A stretch of DNA of 40,028 nt. Origin: an uncultured Saprospiraceae bacterium. Lineage in GTDB: Bacteria > Bacteroidota > Bacteroidia > Chitinophagales > Saprospiraceae. A program made the translations under genes and the position numbers. Of this stretch, positions 1 to 8,805 are shown piece by piece (the first letter of the stretch is position 1; every line of letters begins with the position of its first letter). The stretch lies in assembly GCA_938022165.1 (NCBI GenBank), contig CALIEI010000186.1:1-40028 (forward strand). Reading direction: 5' to 3'. Below the pieces are notes generated by a model that saw only the letters and a program-made list of their open reading frames with translations, ran no database searches and was not told the DNA's origin.

Positions 1-850
1 TTGGGATATAGTTTGTAACTCATTTGATGCATCAGAATCCGCATCATTTACTTCATCGTTAAACGAACCCCCACCATTTGAAAGCGTAACTACTAATCCT
101 GCTTTTGTTACTGTTTGTAGCTCATTTGTTGCATCTGAATCTGCATCATTTGTATTGATAATTATATTTCCCCCATTCGATAAAGCCACATTACCAGGTG
201 TACCATCTGAAGTGATGGTTTGTAATTCGTTTGTTGTATCCGAATCTGCATCTGCCACATTTACTGTTCCTCCTCCATTTGATAAAGTAATTGTATTTCC
301 TGTTTGCGTTATAGTTTGTAGCTCATTGGTTACATCTGAATCCGCATCATTTGTATTGATATTAATTACCCCACCGTTTGATAAAGCCACATTACCCGGT
401 GTACCATCTGAAGTAATGGTTTGCAATTCGTTTGTTGTATCTGAATCCGCATCTGCTACATTTATAGTACCTCCACCATTTGATAAGGTTACTGTTGAAC
501 CAGTTTGCGAAATAGTTTGAAGCTCATTTGTGGCATCCGAATCGGCATCATCTATATTTACACTACCACCACCATTTGATAAAGTAACAGTAGACCCGGT
601 TTGGTTGATTGTTTGTAACTCATTCGTTGCGTCTGCATCTGCATCATCGGTATTGATATTGATAGATCCACCATTCGACAATCCAACATTTCCAGGATTA
701 CCATTAGAACTAATAGTCTGAATTTCATTAGTACTATCTGCATCCGAATCAGAGACATTTATACTGCCACCACCATTCGAAAGTGTAACTGTAGAACCAC
801 TTTGTGTAATGGTTTGCAATTCATTATTTGGATCTGCATCCGCATCGTTT
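1..850 (-). repeat. In-frame tandem repeat array (about 93-105 bp units)
   Basis: At least eight successive units of about 31-35 codons lie in the surface-protein gene, each carrying TNELQTI and LSNGGG. Two subtypes alternate: one with TxTLSNGGG and one with GTPGNVALSNGG. All are in frame. The array continues past the left edge of the window. Confidence 0.85.
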
Positions 851-2007
851 ACGTCATCACCATCTGCAAGATCTGCTGGTATATTTATTACGTTTGACCA
901 GTTTGGACTTATCCCTCCTTGATTGTTTATAATATTTACTAGATCATTAGTTGGAATTGGCACTTCGCTTCCATCTCCATTCACGATGAATAGCTGGTTT
1001 GTAGCTGGATCAACTCTTACATTAGTTGTTAATTCATTCGTCACATCTGAGTCGGCATCATTTATACTGATACTGCCACCTCCGTTTGATAAAGTAACGG
1101 TATTGCCCACTTGATTTATAGTCTGCAATTCATTGGTTGGATTTGCATCTGCGTCATTCACATCATCACCATCAGTTAAATCGGCTGGTACGTTTGTTAG
1201 GTTTGTCCAGTTTGGGCTTATACCACCTTGTTGGTTAATAATATTTACTAGATCATTGGTAGGGATTGGTACTTCACTTCCATCTCCATTAACGATAAAC
1301 AGTTGGTTTGATATTGGATCGACTCTGACATTTGTCGTTAGCTCATTCGTCACATCCGAATCCGCATCCGAAACATTAATATTTATTGTAGATCCATCAC
1401 TCAAGGATATATTTCCTGAAGTACCATCAGTCGTGATATCCTGAATCTCATTTAGTGGATCCGCATCTGCATCATTTACATCATCTCCATCTGCTATATC
1501 TGCCGGTATATTCGACACTAAACCCCATTGGGTTTGTATCCCCCCTTGCTGATTTATTACACCAATCAAATCGCTAGTAGAAATGCTAACCTCACTACCG
1601 TCTGCATTTAAAAGGAACAGTTGATTTGTCAATGTGTCTACTCCAACTCCAATCGTCAACTCATTAGTTGGATTACTATCTGCATCGTTAACATCATCAC
1701 CGTCAAGCACATCTGAAGGTATATTCAAAATATTTGTCCATGTTACTTCCGATATACAACGCCAATTAGAACCATCAAACTTCTCAATACAGTCTGTATC
1801 CAAGTTATAGATGATAGTACCTTGAACTCTACCCGAGGAAGTCATTGCATTTCGCTGTAATGTATTCAATCTCGGAAGCGTAAGACCTCCCTCAACTGAG
1901 TTAATCTCCAAGGCTCCCTGCGGGACTTTTGTTCCAATACCTACCTGAGCATTAACCCCTATGCTTACAGCAAGTAAGCAAACAATAATTAAAATGTAAT
2001 TCTTCAT
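1..2007 (-). CDS. Repeat-rich secreted surface protein, 3' end outside window
   Basis: The minus-strand frame is open from an ATG at 2007 to the window edge (669 codons, no stop), so the C-terminus is missing. A signal peptide (residues 1-21, ending VNAQ) is followed by the VGIGT...LEIN...GLTLPRL opening typical of Bacteroidota surface and tail-fibre-like proteins. A segment GTIIYNLDTDCIEKFDGSNW comes next. The rest is two kinds of tandem repeat. Long units of about 100 residues carry NQLFIVNGDGSEVPIPTNDL and ADLADGDDVNDAD. Short units of about 31-35 residues carry TNELQTI...TVTLSNGGG...DADSD. The Asp-rich DADSD/DGDD turns could bind calcium (inference). Related proteins often end in a T9SS signal or a chaperone-of-endosialidase domain, which cannot be checked here. 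Function unknown; adhesion or an extracellular fibre is a guess. Confidence 0.85.
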   Translation of the reverse strand, partial: MKNYILIIVCLLAVSIGVNAQVGIGTKVPQGALEINSVEGGLTLPRLNTLQRNAMTSSGRVQGTIIYNLDTDCIEKFDGSNWRCISEVTWTNILNIPSDVLDGDDVNDADSNPTNELTIGVGVDTLTNQLFLLNADGSEVSISTSDLIGVINQQGGIQTQWGLVSNIPADIADGDDVNDADADPLNEIQDITTDGTSGNISLSDGSTININVSDADSDVTNELTTNVRVDPISNQLFIVNGDGSEVPIPTNDLVNIINQQGGISPNWTNLTNVPADLTDGDDVNDADANPTNELQTINQVGNTVTLSNGGGSISINDADSDVTNELTTNVRVDPATNQLFIVNGDGSEVPIPTNDLVNIINNQGGISPNWSNVINIPADLADGDDVNDADADPNNELQTITQSGSTVTLSNGGGSINVSDSDADSTNEIQTISSNGNPGNVGLSNGGSININTDDADADATNELQTINQTGSTVTLSNGGGSVNIDDADSDATNELQTISQTGSTVTLSNGGGTINVADADSDTTNELQTITSDGTPGNVALSNGGVININTNDADSDVTNELQTITQTGNTITLSNGGGTVNVADADSDTTNELQTITSDGTPGNVALSNGGNIIINTNDADSDATNELQTVTKAGLVVTLSNGGGSFNDEVNDADSDASNELQTISQ

Positions 2008-2359
2008 GTGGTATAACATTTAGCTTATTTTGTACTAAATATTTCACCATTTTTAGATCAAATTTTACATTTTTTGCAATACATTGGTGACATGGCAATT
2101 GTTTATAGCTGTTTTTTATTCATATCTAAACCTTTGAATTTAAATACTTTAATCATACCTAAACACTAAACAGCTTAGCTACCATAACATAAAATAAAGG
2201 CTCATAACAAACCATTTAACAGAAGTTTAAGCTGATAATATTGCGTGTCACTAATGTTATTGTTGATTACTAGCAATTTTTATCCGTTATTATGGCTCAC
2301 ATACTCATGGTTTGATCGTCATGTCACAGACTTCCTTAATATGAAGTCAGCAGATAAAT
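2008..2359. other. Intergenic region, no gene seen
   Basis: This AT-rich stretch lies upstream of the repeat-protein gene and downstream of the next minus-strand gene. It presumably holds the promoter of the repeat-protein gene. I saw no ORF, RNA gene or convincing promoter motif in it. Confidence 0.5.
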
Positions 2360-2395
2360 AAGAAAGGAACACTAATTTCTTAGTGCTCCTTTCTT
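2360..2395 (-). terminator. Hairpin terminator of the SprB-repeat protein gene
   Basis: Two 16-nt arms (2360-2375 and 2380-2395) pair around a 4-nt loop, 37 nt after the stop codon at 2433. On the minus strand the loop reads GAAA and the one irregular pair is a G-U wobble. On the plus strand that pair would be an A-C mismatch. The RNA is therefore best formed by minus-strand transcription, in keeping with the gene upstream. The downstream sequence is T-rich. Confidence 0.75.
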
Positions 2396-2432
2396 AATTC
2401 TAATTAGAATTTCGCTTTTGAAAAGCCAATTC

Positions 2433-3767
2433 TTATTTAGTAATTACTATTTTCTCCGTCATATACTCATCTCCAACAATGATATTTACAAAGTAAACAC
2501 CCGCTGGAGCAGTGCTCAAAGCAAAATCAAAAGTTGTTTGATTAGCCTGTTGAGAAGCGGTCTCTATTACTCCTCCAGTTACATCCATAATATTAACTTC
2601 AATCAAGCTGCTTTGCTCAAGGCTTAGATTAAGGGAGAAGTTGCCATTACTTGGATTTGGACTGATATTATAATCGCTTAGAGTAGATATCGTATTTGTA
2701 TTACTTAGTGTTATCATAGACTCACCTTGAGTAACACAGCCATTAGCATCTTGTACAAAAACAGTATAAAGTACTCCAGATTCTAATCCTACTGCTGTTT
2801 CTGTAGTCTGCCCCATAGGATCATCCCATAAGTAAGTATATGGCGGCACACCACCAGTCACTGTTGCGGTCAATTCATCAGGGTTAACAGATTCAATAGT
2901 TGTAATCTCCGGACTTTCTGTACCAAAAAATACAATCAGAGAATCGGCAGTTACAGCACATAAAATACCAGCAGCATCACCAACTGCACCTCTAAAAACC
3001 CAAGGTCCGCTAAGTGGTGGCAATGAAAAATAACTTAAAAGGCCACTCAAATCTGAATCAAGATCAACATCAGCACTAGGTAAAGGAACGGCAAAAACTC
3101 CACTTGGATCTCCTCCAGTACCGCCTAAATTATTACTTGCTAATAACGCGTAAACACCACCAGTAGGAATAGTATCGTTGATTGCTGTTAATTCAAATGT
3201 TTCTGATGCATCACAAAGTGAAACTACATCAGTAGTAGTTAATGTTCCAGCATTACATATATCTGTTTCAGGAGGACATGCAGCATTAAACAAACAAGAC
3301 AATCTAGGAATACCATTGTCAACTCCGGTATTGCTTCCACCACCACAACTTCCTGCTTCGTTAAATACAATAAGGTAAGTCCCCGACTCAGATGCTGTAA
3401 AAAATATAGTACATCCATCTGGTTCTCCAGTACCAAAGGCATCTACTGCTCCACTTGGCGCAATTATAGTAAATTCTACCTCCCATGATCCAGCTCCAGC
3501 TCCTTCACAGACATCTAAAGAATATTCTCCTCCTGCTATGAAATTTTCAACTTCGTATGCTTCAGCCGCAAAAATTTCAAAAGGTAAAGAAACAGAAGTA
3601 CATCCAGTACCATCATCACATGGTGCTCCACCAAAATCACTGAAATTCGTAAAACCTGTGGTCGGTGATGGATTTATCCAATCTGTGCATTGCGCATTAG
3701 TTCCCAATGAAAATAATAACATTGAAAGCGTTGCTAAAAAAGAAAATTTGTAAAAGTTTGAAATCAT
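2433..3767 (-). CDS. Secreted SprB-repeat protein with T9SS C-terminal sorting domain
   Basis: 444 residues. The signal peptide (1-25) ends in a hydrophobic run and TNAQ. The middle is a Cys-containing region rich in Gly, Ser and Asp with no recognised enzyme motif. Around residues 290-355 there is an SprB/PKD-like repeat (VTGGVPPYTYLWDD, then VFVQDANGC). The last 80 residues form a type A T9SS C-terminal domain: YNISPNPSNGNFSLNL, a Gly-Val-Tyr-Phe segment and the end EKIVITK. Such domains direct export by the Por/Spr (type IX) system and attachment to the cell surface. The gene sits alone between intergenic regions and ends in a hairpin. Its job is unknown; a structural or adhesive surface role is likely from the family. 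Confidence 0.88.
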   Translation of the reverse strand: MISNFYKFSFLATLSMLLFSLGTNAQCTDWINPSPTTGFTNFSDFGGAPCDDGTGCTSVSLPFEIFAAEAYEVENFIAGGEYSLDVCEGAGAGSWEVEFTIIAPSGAVDAFGTGEPDGCTIFFTASESGTYLIVFNEAGSCGGGSNTGVDNGIPRLSCLFNAACPPETDICNAGTLTTTDVVSLCDASETFELTAINDTIPTGGVYALLASNNLGGTGGDPSGVFAVPLPSADVDLDSDLSGLLSYFSLPPLSGPWVFRGAVGDAAGILCAVTADSLIVFFGTESPEITTIESVNPDELTATVTGGVPPYTYLWDDPMGQTTETAVGLESGVLYTVFVQDANGCVTQGESMITLSNTNTISTLSDYNISPNPSNGNFSLNLSLEQSSLIEVNIMDVTGGVIETASQQANQTTFDFALSTAPAGVYFVNIIVGDEYMTEKIVITK

Positions 3768-3945
3768 AATGATTATAATTTAAATGTGTTTTTTGAAAAA
3801 TATGAATTCAAAAAGCATGAAAACATATTAAATTTAAAAAAATATAAAGTTAAACTAATAAGCTATATTTAATAGAATTATTTAGCTATTTGCAGCCTCC
3901 TTAACTAAAATAAGTGCCATTTTGTATGCTAAATGCCACAAACAG

Positions 3946-6402
3946 TTAATGCACGCAGCTTTCCCCGCAGCCTATTGGCGATCCAGCAGGCATTTCTATC
4001 GCTTTGCTTACCTGCCATTTGTCTGGATTTCTATTGTAAACCTCTATTTGATGAATAAGCATTTGAGATTGCGCTTTCCTTTCTTTAGTTGTCCCACGAT
4101 TAGAATTTACACTTTTATACAATTCGCTCAATCGTGCTAAACAGATAGCCCTCGTTTCGGGACTTGCATTCTGATTTTTCGACAAAGACATTATCTGCTC
4201 TACCAATAAATAATCTCTCATTCTATCTAATGAAGCCGCATAGCTTGCTCCTTCAGCACTAAATGAGCCTTTAAATAATTGGTCAAGTACTTCTTGCAAA
4301 CCAAATTTACTTTTCCCCATTGCCTTATGCTGTACCAATCGATTCGCTCTTTGCGGATGCAAAATGGCATTCAAGGTGGCATAGACTGCACTCTCAGCGA
4401 TAGCCATTGGGTCAAGTGTAACACCCGTTTTACTTTTAAAACTCTCTCTAGTTCTTCCATATCCAATTGGCTTAGGAGGGATGATCGACAAAACATTTTC
4501 CGGCAGTGAAAGAAAATCAGCTTGCATGCTTTTGATCAATGTATTCAATGCTTGTCTTTGTTTTTCATCAGAGACCACTTTCGCATTATCTTGTTGATCG
4601 CCTCTCACCGTATATGCATAATCAACACCGCCTATCCATTTTGACACCGCCTCCATCTGAAATCGATGTGATAGGTAAATAGGCACGAGTACTTCTTCAA
4701 GACTAGCATTAGGTGCATTCATTGGGATCTGACTCGCACTGAAATTATCAAGTGTCGTTCTTCTTATTTTTGACATTCTGTCAAATTCTTCCATGGCATC
4801 TTTTCCATTGTCCCATAGATGCGCATAAGGATGAGCTCCACCTAAAGGGCGAGCATCCGCATCTGAGATATACCTCAAACCCATTTTATTATTTTCATCC
4901 AAGATCTGATTCAAGGCTTCTTCCTCATTCACCCCTTTAGCAAAATCCTGATAACCATAAATAACCGTTCGTTTATCCCATGCACCAATCTTATCATCAT
5001 AGGCATTAGAAAAATCTAAACTCTTATCCGAGTTCATTTCTACAAAAGGATGCGGATAATCCATGACTGAAGCTCGATCATTTACACTGGCCGCAAAATT
5101 ATGAGCCAAGCCTATCGTGTGCCCTACCTCATGCGCAGACAACTGCCTTAGTCTAGCCAATGCCATTTTCTGCATTTCATCTGAGACAGCACTCCCTTCT
5201 TTATAAGGCCCAATCAATCCTTGCGCTATTAAAAAATCTTGCCTCACTCTCAACGATCCGAGCGATACATGCCCCTTGATGATTTCTCCCGTCCTAGGAT
5301 CAATCACCGAAGCACCATAAGACCAGCCTCTAGTCGCACGATGCACCCATTGAATCAGGTTATATCGCACATCCATTGGGTCCGCATCATCAGGCAAAAT
5401 TTTAACTTGAAATGCATCTATATATCCTGCCGCTTCAAACGCTTGATTCCACCATCTGGCTCCATCTAGCAGTGCAGACTTTACCGGTTCTGGTGCACCA
5501 GGATCGAGATAATAAATGATCGGCTCCACAGCTTCACTTTGATTGGCCTCAGGATTCTTTTTTTCCAACCTATGTCTAGTGATATATCTCTTGACCAATG
5601 GCTGATTTATCGGGGTAGCATAGTCTTGAAAACTAATACCAAAATAACCAGAGCGAGGATCAAATACTCTAGGCTTATAATCATCATCAGGCAATTCTAT
5701 AAATGAATGATGCTGACGCACGGTCACGGCCTTAGGTGAAGGCGTCACGTCTCTGATATATCCTCCTTTCGGCTCCCCCACAAAAGTGATTGTTGCTTCC
5801 AGTTCTGTATTCTTAGGAAAGGCTTTGCATCTAGGTAGATACACGGCTGATCTAGTTGGATCTACTTTATAATTTCCCTGCTTACTACTTTTCAAGCGAC
5901 CAATGACATCATGTGCATCACGCAACAAAAATGATGTCGCATCTACCATGGTCTTTCCCATCTTCTCCCCTTCTACTTTAAATCCCCAAAGCACGGATTG
6001 CGCAAAAGCTTCCTCAACTGACCTGCGCTCCATTTCATTATTACTTTCTGCACGATAGTCATAATTCACTTGCGTTAGAAAAACCTTCGGCCCTATTCTT
6101 TGAAATTTTACTACATGTTCGTTTCCCAGCTGTCCTCGATCCAATCCGATATCATTCGACCCCACACCTGCCGCAAGACTATTGACGTACAAAAATTCTT
6201 TATCAAAATCTTCAATGGCCAAGAGTAGTTTCCCTTCTTTTTCATTCCAAGAAAAGTCAACAAATCCAGATTGACTAGTCAATTCAGCTGAATTATTGGT
6301 AGGGGTATTAGATGGAGATCCATCATTAGCAATATTGTTTATCGTCGGACTACAAGTCAGTAAAAACAAAGAACCAATTGTCAAAAGTATATTCCGTATC
6401 AT
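3946..6402 (-). CDS. Zinc-dependent metalloprotease lipoprotein (DUF5117/DUF4953 type)
   Basis: 818 residues. The N-terminus is a lipoprotein signal (LFLLTC, Cys17), so the protein is likely anchored in the outer membrane or periplasm. An N-terminal DUF5117-like region (residues about 45-200, SGFVDFSWNEKEGKLLLAIE) is followed by the catalytic part. The zinc site HEVGHTIGLAHN lies at 424-435 (His424, Glu425, His428, His434). A downstream SVMDYP forms the Met-turn expected of the metzincin fold. The C-terminal region is helical and ends in a Cys-containing tail (GCGESC). The family is common in Bacteroidota, but I know of no firm physiological substrate. It is transcribed alone. The length fits the family. 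Confidence 0.88.
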   Translation of the reverse strand: MIRNILLTIGSLFLLTCSPTINNIANDGSPSNTPTNNSAELTSQSGFVDFSWNEKEGKLLLAIEDFDKEFLYVNSLAAGVGSNDIGLDRGQLGNEHVVKFQRIGPKVFLTQVNYDYRAESNNEMERRSVEEAFAQSVLWGFKVEGEKMGKTMVDATSFLLRDAHDVIGRLKSSKQGNYKVDPTRSAVYLPRCKAFPKNTELEATITFVGEPKGGYIRDVTPSPKAVTVRQHHSFIELPDDDYKPRVFDPRSGYFGISFQDYATPINQPLVKRYITRHRLEKKNPEANQSEAVEPIIYYLDPGAPEPVKSALLDGARWWNQAFEAAGYIDAFQVKILPDDADPMDVRYNLIQWVHRATRGWSYGASVIDPRTGEIIKGHVSLGSLRVRQDFLIAQGLIGPYKEGSAVSDEMQKMALARLRQLSAHEVGHTIGLAHNFAASVNDRASVMDYPHPFVEMNSDKSLDFSNAYDDKIGAWDKRTVIYGYQDFAKGVNEEEALNQILDENNKMGLRYISDADARPLGGAHPYAHLWDNGKDAMEEFDRMSKIRRTTLDNFSASQIPMNAPNASLEEVLVPIYLSHRFQMEAVSKWIGGVDYAYTVRGDQQDNAKVVSDEKQRQALNTLIKSMQADFLSLPENVLSIIPPKPIGYGRTRESFKSKTGVTLDPMAIAESAVYATLNAILHPQRANRLVQHKAMGKSKFGLQEVLDQLFKGSFSAEGASYAASLDRMRDYLLVEQIMSLSKNQNASPETRAICLARLSELYKSVNSNRGTTKERKAQSQMLIHQIEVYNRNPDKWQVSKAIEMPAGSPIGCGESCVH

Positions 6403-6561
6403 AATATTTTCGTTTCCGTGAAAATAGGAATTTTACTTTAGGGTTTCCACATCTATAGGAAGGTATTATTTGTAATTATTGGGGGCTATCACGATGCCTC
6501 GATATCATCCCGACTATCGTCGTTATGTTTTCTCGCCACGTGACCAGGCTCTACGTTATAT

Positions 6562-6644
6562 CCCGACAAAAAAGTCGGGATGCCACTGCGATCCTTTATC
6601 CTGCTCCCTCCGGTGCGCCGAGCTCAAGCTATACGCTTTCGCGG
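6562..6644. repeat. 83-bp dispersed repeat, copy 1, with CCCGAC/GTCGGG hairpin
   Basis: It begins with CCCGAC-A6-GTCGGG (a 6-bp stem) and ends in TACGCTTTCGCGG. It matches 6871-6953 over its whole length with three differences and a constant offset of 309 bp. It is GC-richer than its surroundings. Confidence 0.85.
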
Positions 6645-6780
6645 GAAAGAAATCATAACAAAGAGTTATAGTTTTTGAATTCATGGATTAGAATATAAAC
6701 TAGGAGAAGAGTGCGAGGATGCTGACTTTGCTTAAGCTTATGTCGGCCCTCTGGGGCTCCAAAATCTCCATTACCTAAAT

Positions 6781-6823
6781 AGGGCTGAAGCCCTATTCTA
6801 TTGTATTTGCTCCTTGCAGGAGC
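6781..6823. repeat. REP-like pair of short hairpins
   Basis: AGGGCT-GA-AGCCCT (6781-6794) is followed 14 nt later by GCTCC-TTGCA-GGAGC (6809-6823). Two small perfect hairpins side by side in intergenic DNA resemble REP/BIME arrangements. No RAYT transposase gene is in the window, so the class is an inference. Confidence 0.45.
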
Positions 6824-6870
6824 ATCTCTGACATAGTGTTAGTCTATGGCTCCCAGCCTACATTTCGCTC

Positions 6871-6953
6871 CCCGACAAAAAAGTCGGGACGCCACTGCGA
6901 TCCTTTATCCTGCTCCCTCCGGTGCGCCGATCTCAAGCTGTACGCTTTCGCGG
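6871..6953. repeat. 83-bp dispersed repeat, copy 2
   Basis: This is a direct copy of 6562-6644, with the same CCCGAC-A6-GTCGGG hairpin at its left end and three substitutions. The hairpin itself is unchanged between the copies. Confidence 0.85.
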
Positions 6954-7284
6954 ATATAAAATGACAGTCCAATTGCATTTGACTCCATCAGAGTCAATTA
7001 TCTGGAGATGAATTTTTATAGAGCGCTCTTATTGAGGTTTTAATTTTAGTTCAGTTTTTTTTTGTTGAATCATGACTTATGCTTCCATGCCAATAAGAAT
7101 TACGAGACGAGCATATTGAATCGATAGCTTTAGCCATCGGCTAATGTAAAATGAGAAATTTAATAATAAAGATCTGTCCTAACGCAAGGTTGAAAACCTC
7201 GACGAATGTGAAATCAACAAATAAAGAAATTAACGAATCAACGAATCAACAAAAAACAACTTTATGCGCTAAGGATAGCAGCGA

Positions 7285-7390
7285 TATCGGAGAGGCTACA
7301 TGCGGTATGAAACTAAGTGTGTAGATGGCTCCGACGATAGGAGGAGACGGATAGACACTTTAGTTGAATGCGCATGTAGACTTTGCGATA
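7285..7390. repeat. Long imperfect inverted repeat downstream of the PPTase gene
   Basis: Arms of 36 nt (7285-7320 and 7355-7390) pair across a 34-nt loop. Both arms contain CTACATGCG. One 1-nt bulge and a few mismatches interrupt the stem. It lies 47 nt beyond the PPTase stop, so it could cap that transcript's 3' end, or it may be a dispersed palindromic element. Confidence 0.6.
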
Positions 7391-7436
7391 CAAGCGGATA
7401 GCCTGCACTGCGCGGATAGGAAGCAGAGCGAGCGCC

Positions 7437-8075
7437 CTAATAAAAAACCCGTTCAATAAATAAATTATCTATAGCGTACTTTGTACAGATGGCTCCGTAT
7501 GAATGATGGTCTTGGAGAAAGTCCAATGATAGAATAAACCAGGAATGGTTCTCAAAAAAAATCTGATCTGAAAAACTATCAGCCTCAATCTTGTGCAATG
7601 ATTGTAAGGACACATCAGCTGCTTTTAAGACGGCTTCTTTTCTGCACCAAAGGCTATATAATTGATCAGGTTTGTTTTGAATAGATTGCCATTCTTTATC
7701 GGTGAAGCTATGACGCAGATTTTGCACGTCTGTATTTTTAGGTATTTCGACATCAACGCCTAGCTCTCCGTAAGTGCTAAAAGCGCAAAGGACAAGATCA
7801 CCTGAGTGGGATATATTAAATATAGTATTCGGTAATCTGGGTTTGCCTCGGCTAGAGTAAGATAATGACGTCCAAGAGTCATTGCTACCTATTTTATGAA
7901 GTCCATCACGCAATAAATATCGGCCTAAGAGAAACTGATTTGCAGCTGTAGTAGACTTGTACCGTAAGGCTCTAGCACGCATATTATCAGGCAATTGCGA
8001 TAACATATCTTGAGCTAAACTATCCGATTTTTCGCTATTTAGAATACTATAATATATGTGAATACTTGTTTTCAA
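7437..8075 (-). CDS. pfaE: Sfp-type 4'-phosphopantetheinyl transferase (PfaE role)
   Basis: 212 residues. The enzyme moves the 4'-phosphopantetheine arm from CoA to the conserved Ser of carrier proteins. The family signatures are present: the metal-binding GELGVDVE motif (about residues 92-99) and the WCRKEAVLKA helix (about residues 134-143), with an ISHSG segment between the lobes. The length is normal for the Sfp/HetI group. The start is a TTG (8073-8075); the next in-frame ATG would remove the first strand, so the TTG is preferred. The gene is divergent from the TetR-PUFA synthase operon, and its partners are probably the three ACP domains of PfaA, which is the job of PfaE in other Pfa systems. 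That pairing is inferred from position. Confidence 0.88.
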   Translation of the reverse strand: MKTSIHIYYSILNSEKSDSLAQDMLSQLPDNMRARALRYKSTTAANQFLLGRYLLRDGLHKIGSNDSWTSLSYSSRGKPRLPNTIFNISHSGDLVLCAFSTYGELGVDVEIPKNTDVQNLRHSFTDKEWQSIQNKPDQLYSLWCRKEAVLKAADVSLQSLHKIEADSFSDQIFFENHSWFILSLDFLQDHHSYGAICTKYAIDNLFIERVFY

Positions 8076-8121
8076 TTAAAAATAAAATGGTGATATAATA
8101 TACGGTTTCAGAATAGTTTGC

Positions 8122-8149
8122 TACTTTTGGTACTAAAGGAACAAAAATA
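8122..8149. promoter_or_regulatory. Divergent -7 boxes between PPTase and TetR genes
   Basis: TACTTTTG (8122-8129, plus strand) and TATTTTTG (8149-8142, minus strand) both fit the Bacteroidota -7 consensus TAnnTTTG. Neither has a good TTTG at the expected -33 distance, so the call is tentative. The placement gives leaders of roughly 45 and 60 nt to the two starts. Confidence 0.35.
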
Positions 8150-8173
8150 TTACCACTAAGCCAAATGTGGTAA
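8150..8173. promoter_or_regulatory. Candidate TetR operator (TTACCAC-N10-GTGGTAA)
   Basis: A perfect 7-bp inverted repeat with a 10-bp spacer ends 7 nt before the TetR start codon and abuts the putative minus-strand -7 box. TetR-family proteins usually bind such dyads next to their own genes, so autoregulation of the PUFA operon is plausible. A hairpin at the translation start is the alternative. Confidence 0.45.
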
Positions 8174-8180
8174 CCTTCGA

Positions 8181-8798
8181 ATGATAACGAGAGAACTTAT
8201 AGTAGAAACTGCTTTAGCATTATTCCTCCAAAATGGGGTGAAATCTATCACTGTAGATAAGATAGTTAAAGAACTGCACACTTCTAAAAGGACGCTCTAC
8301 CAACACTTCGAAGACAAATCTGCCCTAGTAAAAGCCTGTTTGATTGAATACAATAAAACCGTTGCCAAAGAGAATGAGGAAATTCTACATTCATCAAAAA
8401 ATGTGATTGAAGCCTTAGGATATCTGCATCAACAGATTGTAAGTAGAGCGCACGAGATGAACCCCAACTTCTTTATTGATATCGCAAGTTATCATCCTGG
8501 TTTGTTAAATGAATCGTATGATGAGGCGGGTCAATTTGCACATAAGCAATTATTATATGTGGCAAGATGGGGCCTAGAGGATGGCATATTTAGAGAAGAT
8601 ATGGATATAGAAGTGGTCGGTAAAACAGTAGGCATGATGCTAAAACTGCTCAAAGACCACAGAACTTTTCCTTCACAAAACTTTAGTAAAGAGAGACTAA
8701 CCTTTGGAATACTGCTTCCTTACTTGAGGGGGCAATGCACGAATAAAGGATTGAATTTAGTAAAAATACAAGAGGAACTATTTAGAGTTTCGATATAA
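8181..8798 (+). CDS. TetR/AcrR-family transcriptional regulator
   Basis: 205 residues. The N-terminal helix-turn-helix is clear (residues about 5-50): ALALFLQNGVKSITVDKIV, then SKRTLYQHFEDKSALV. The remaining helical part is the ligand-binding/dimer domain and is not conserved enough to name an effector. The stop codon lies 7 nt before the PfaA start, so the regulator is the first gene of the synthase operon. A dyad (8150-8173) just upstream is a likely operator. By analogy with fatty-acid TetR regulators it may sense an acyl-CoA or free fatty acid; this is inference. Known gammaproteobacterial pfa clusters use a different regulator (PfaR), so a TetR in this place is notable. Confidence 0.88.
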   Translation: MITRELIVETALALFLQNGVKSITVDKIVKELHTSKRTLYQHFEDKSALVKACLIEYNKTVAKENEEILHSSKNVIEALGYLHQQIVSRAHEMNPNFFIDIASYHPGLLNESYDEAGQFAHKQLLYVARWGLEDGIFREDMDIEVVGKTVGMMLKLLKDHRTFPSQNFSKERLTFGILLPYLRGQCTNKGLNLVKIQEELFRVSI

Positions 8799-8805
8799 GA
8801 AAATA

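Larger units (their letters stand above)
6403..7436. other. 1-kb non-coding region with several palindromic repeat elements
   Basis: No credible ORF is present. The region holds two copies of an 83-bp element (6562-6644, 6871-6953), a pair of adjacent short hairpins (6781-6823) and a long imperfect inverted repeat (7285-7390). Between them the DNA is AT-rich and unremarkable. It separates the metalloprotease gene from the PUFA-synthase locus. It looks like an accumulation site for dispersed intergenic elements. Confidence 0.7.

Noticed and set aside
1-850. Regular spaced repeats that could suggest a CRISPR array
   Set aside because: Units are about 93-105 bp, diverge gradually, have no unique spacers and stay in one open reading frame coding TNELQ/LSNGGG repeats.
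155-1444. Several plus-strand ORFs rich in Ser/Pro/Phe
   Set aside because: They are antisense shadows of the minus-strand repeat gene; their repetitiveness comes from that gene.
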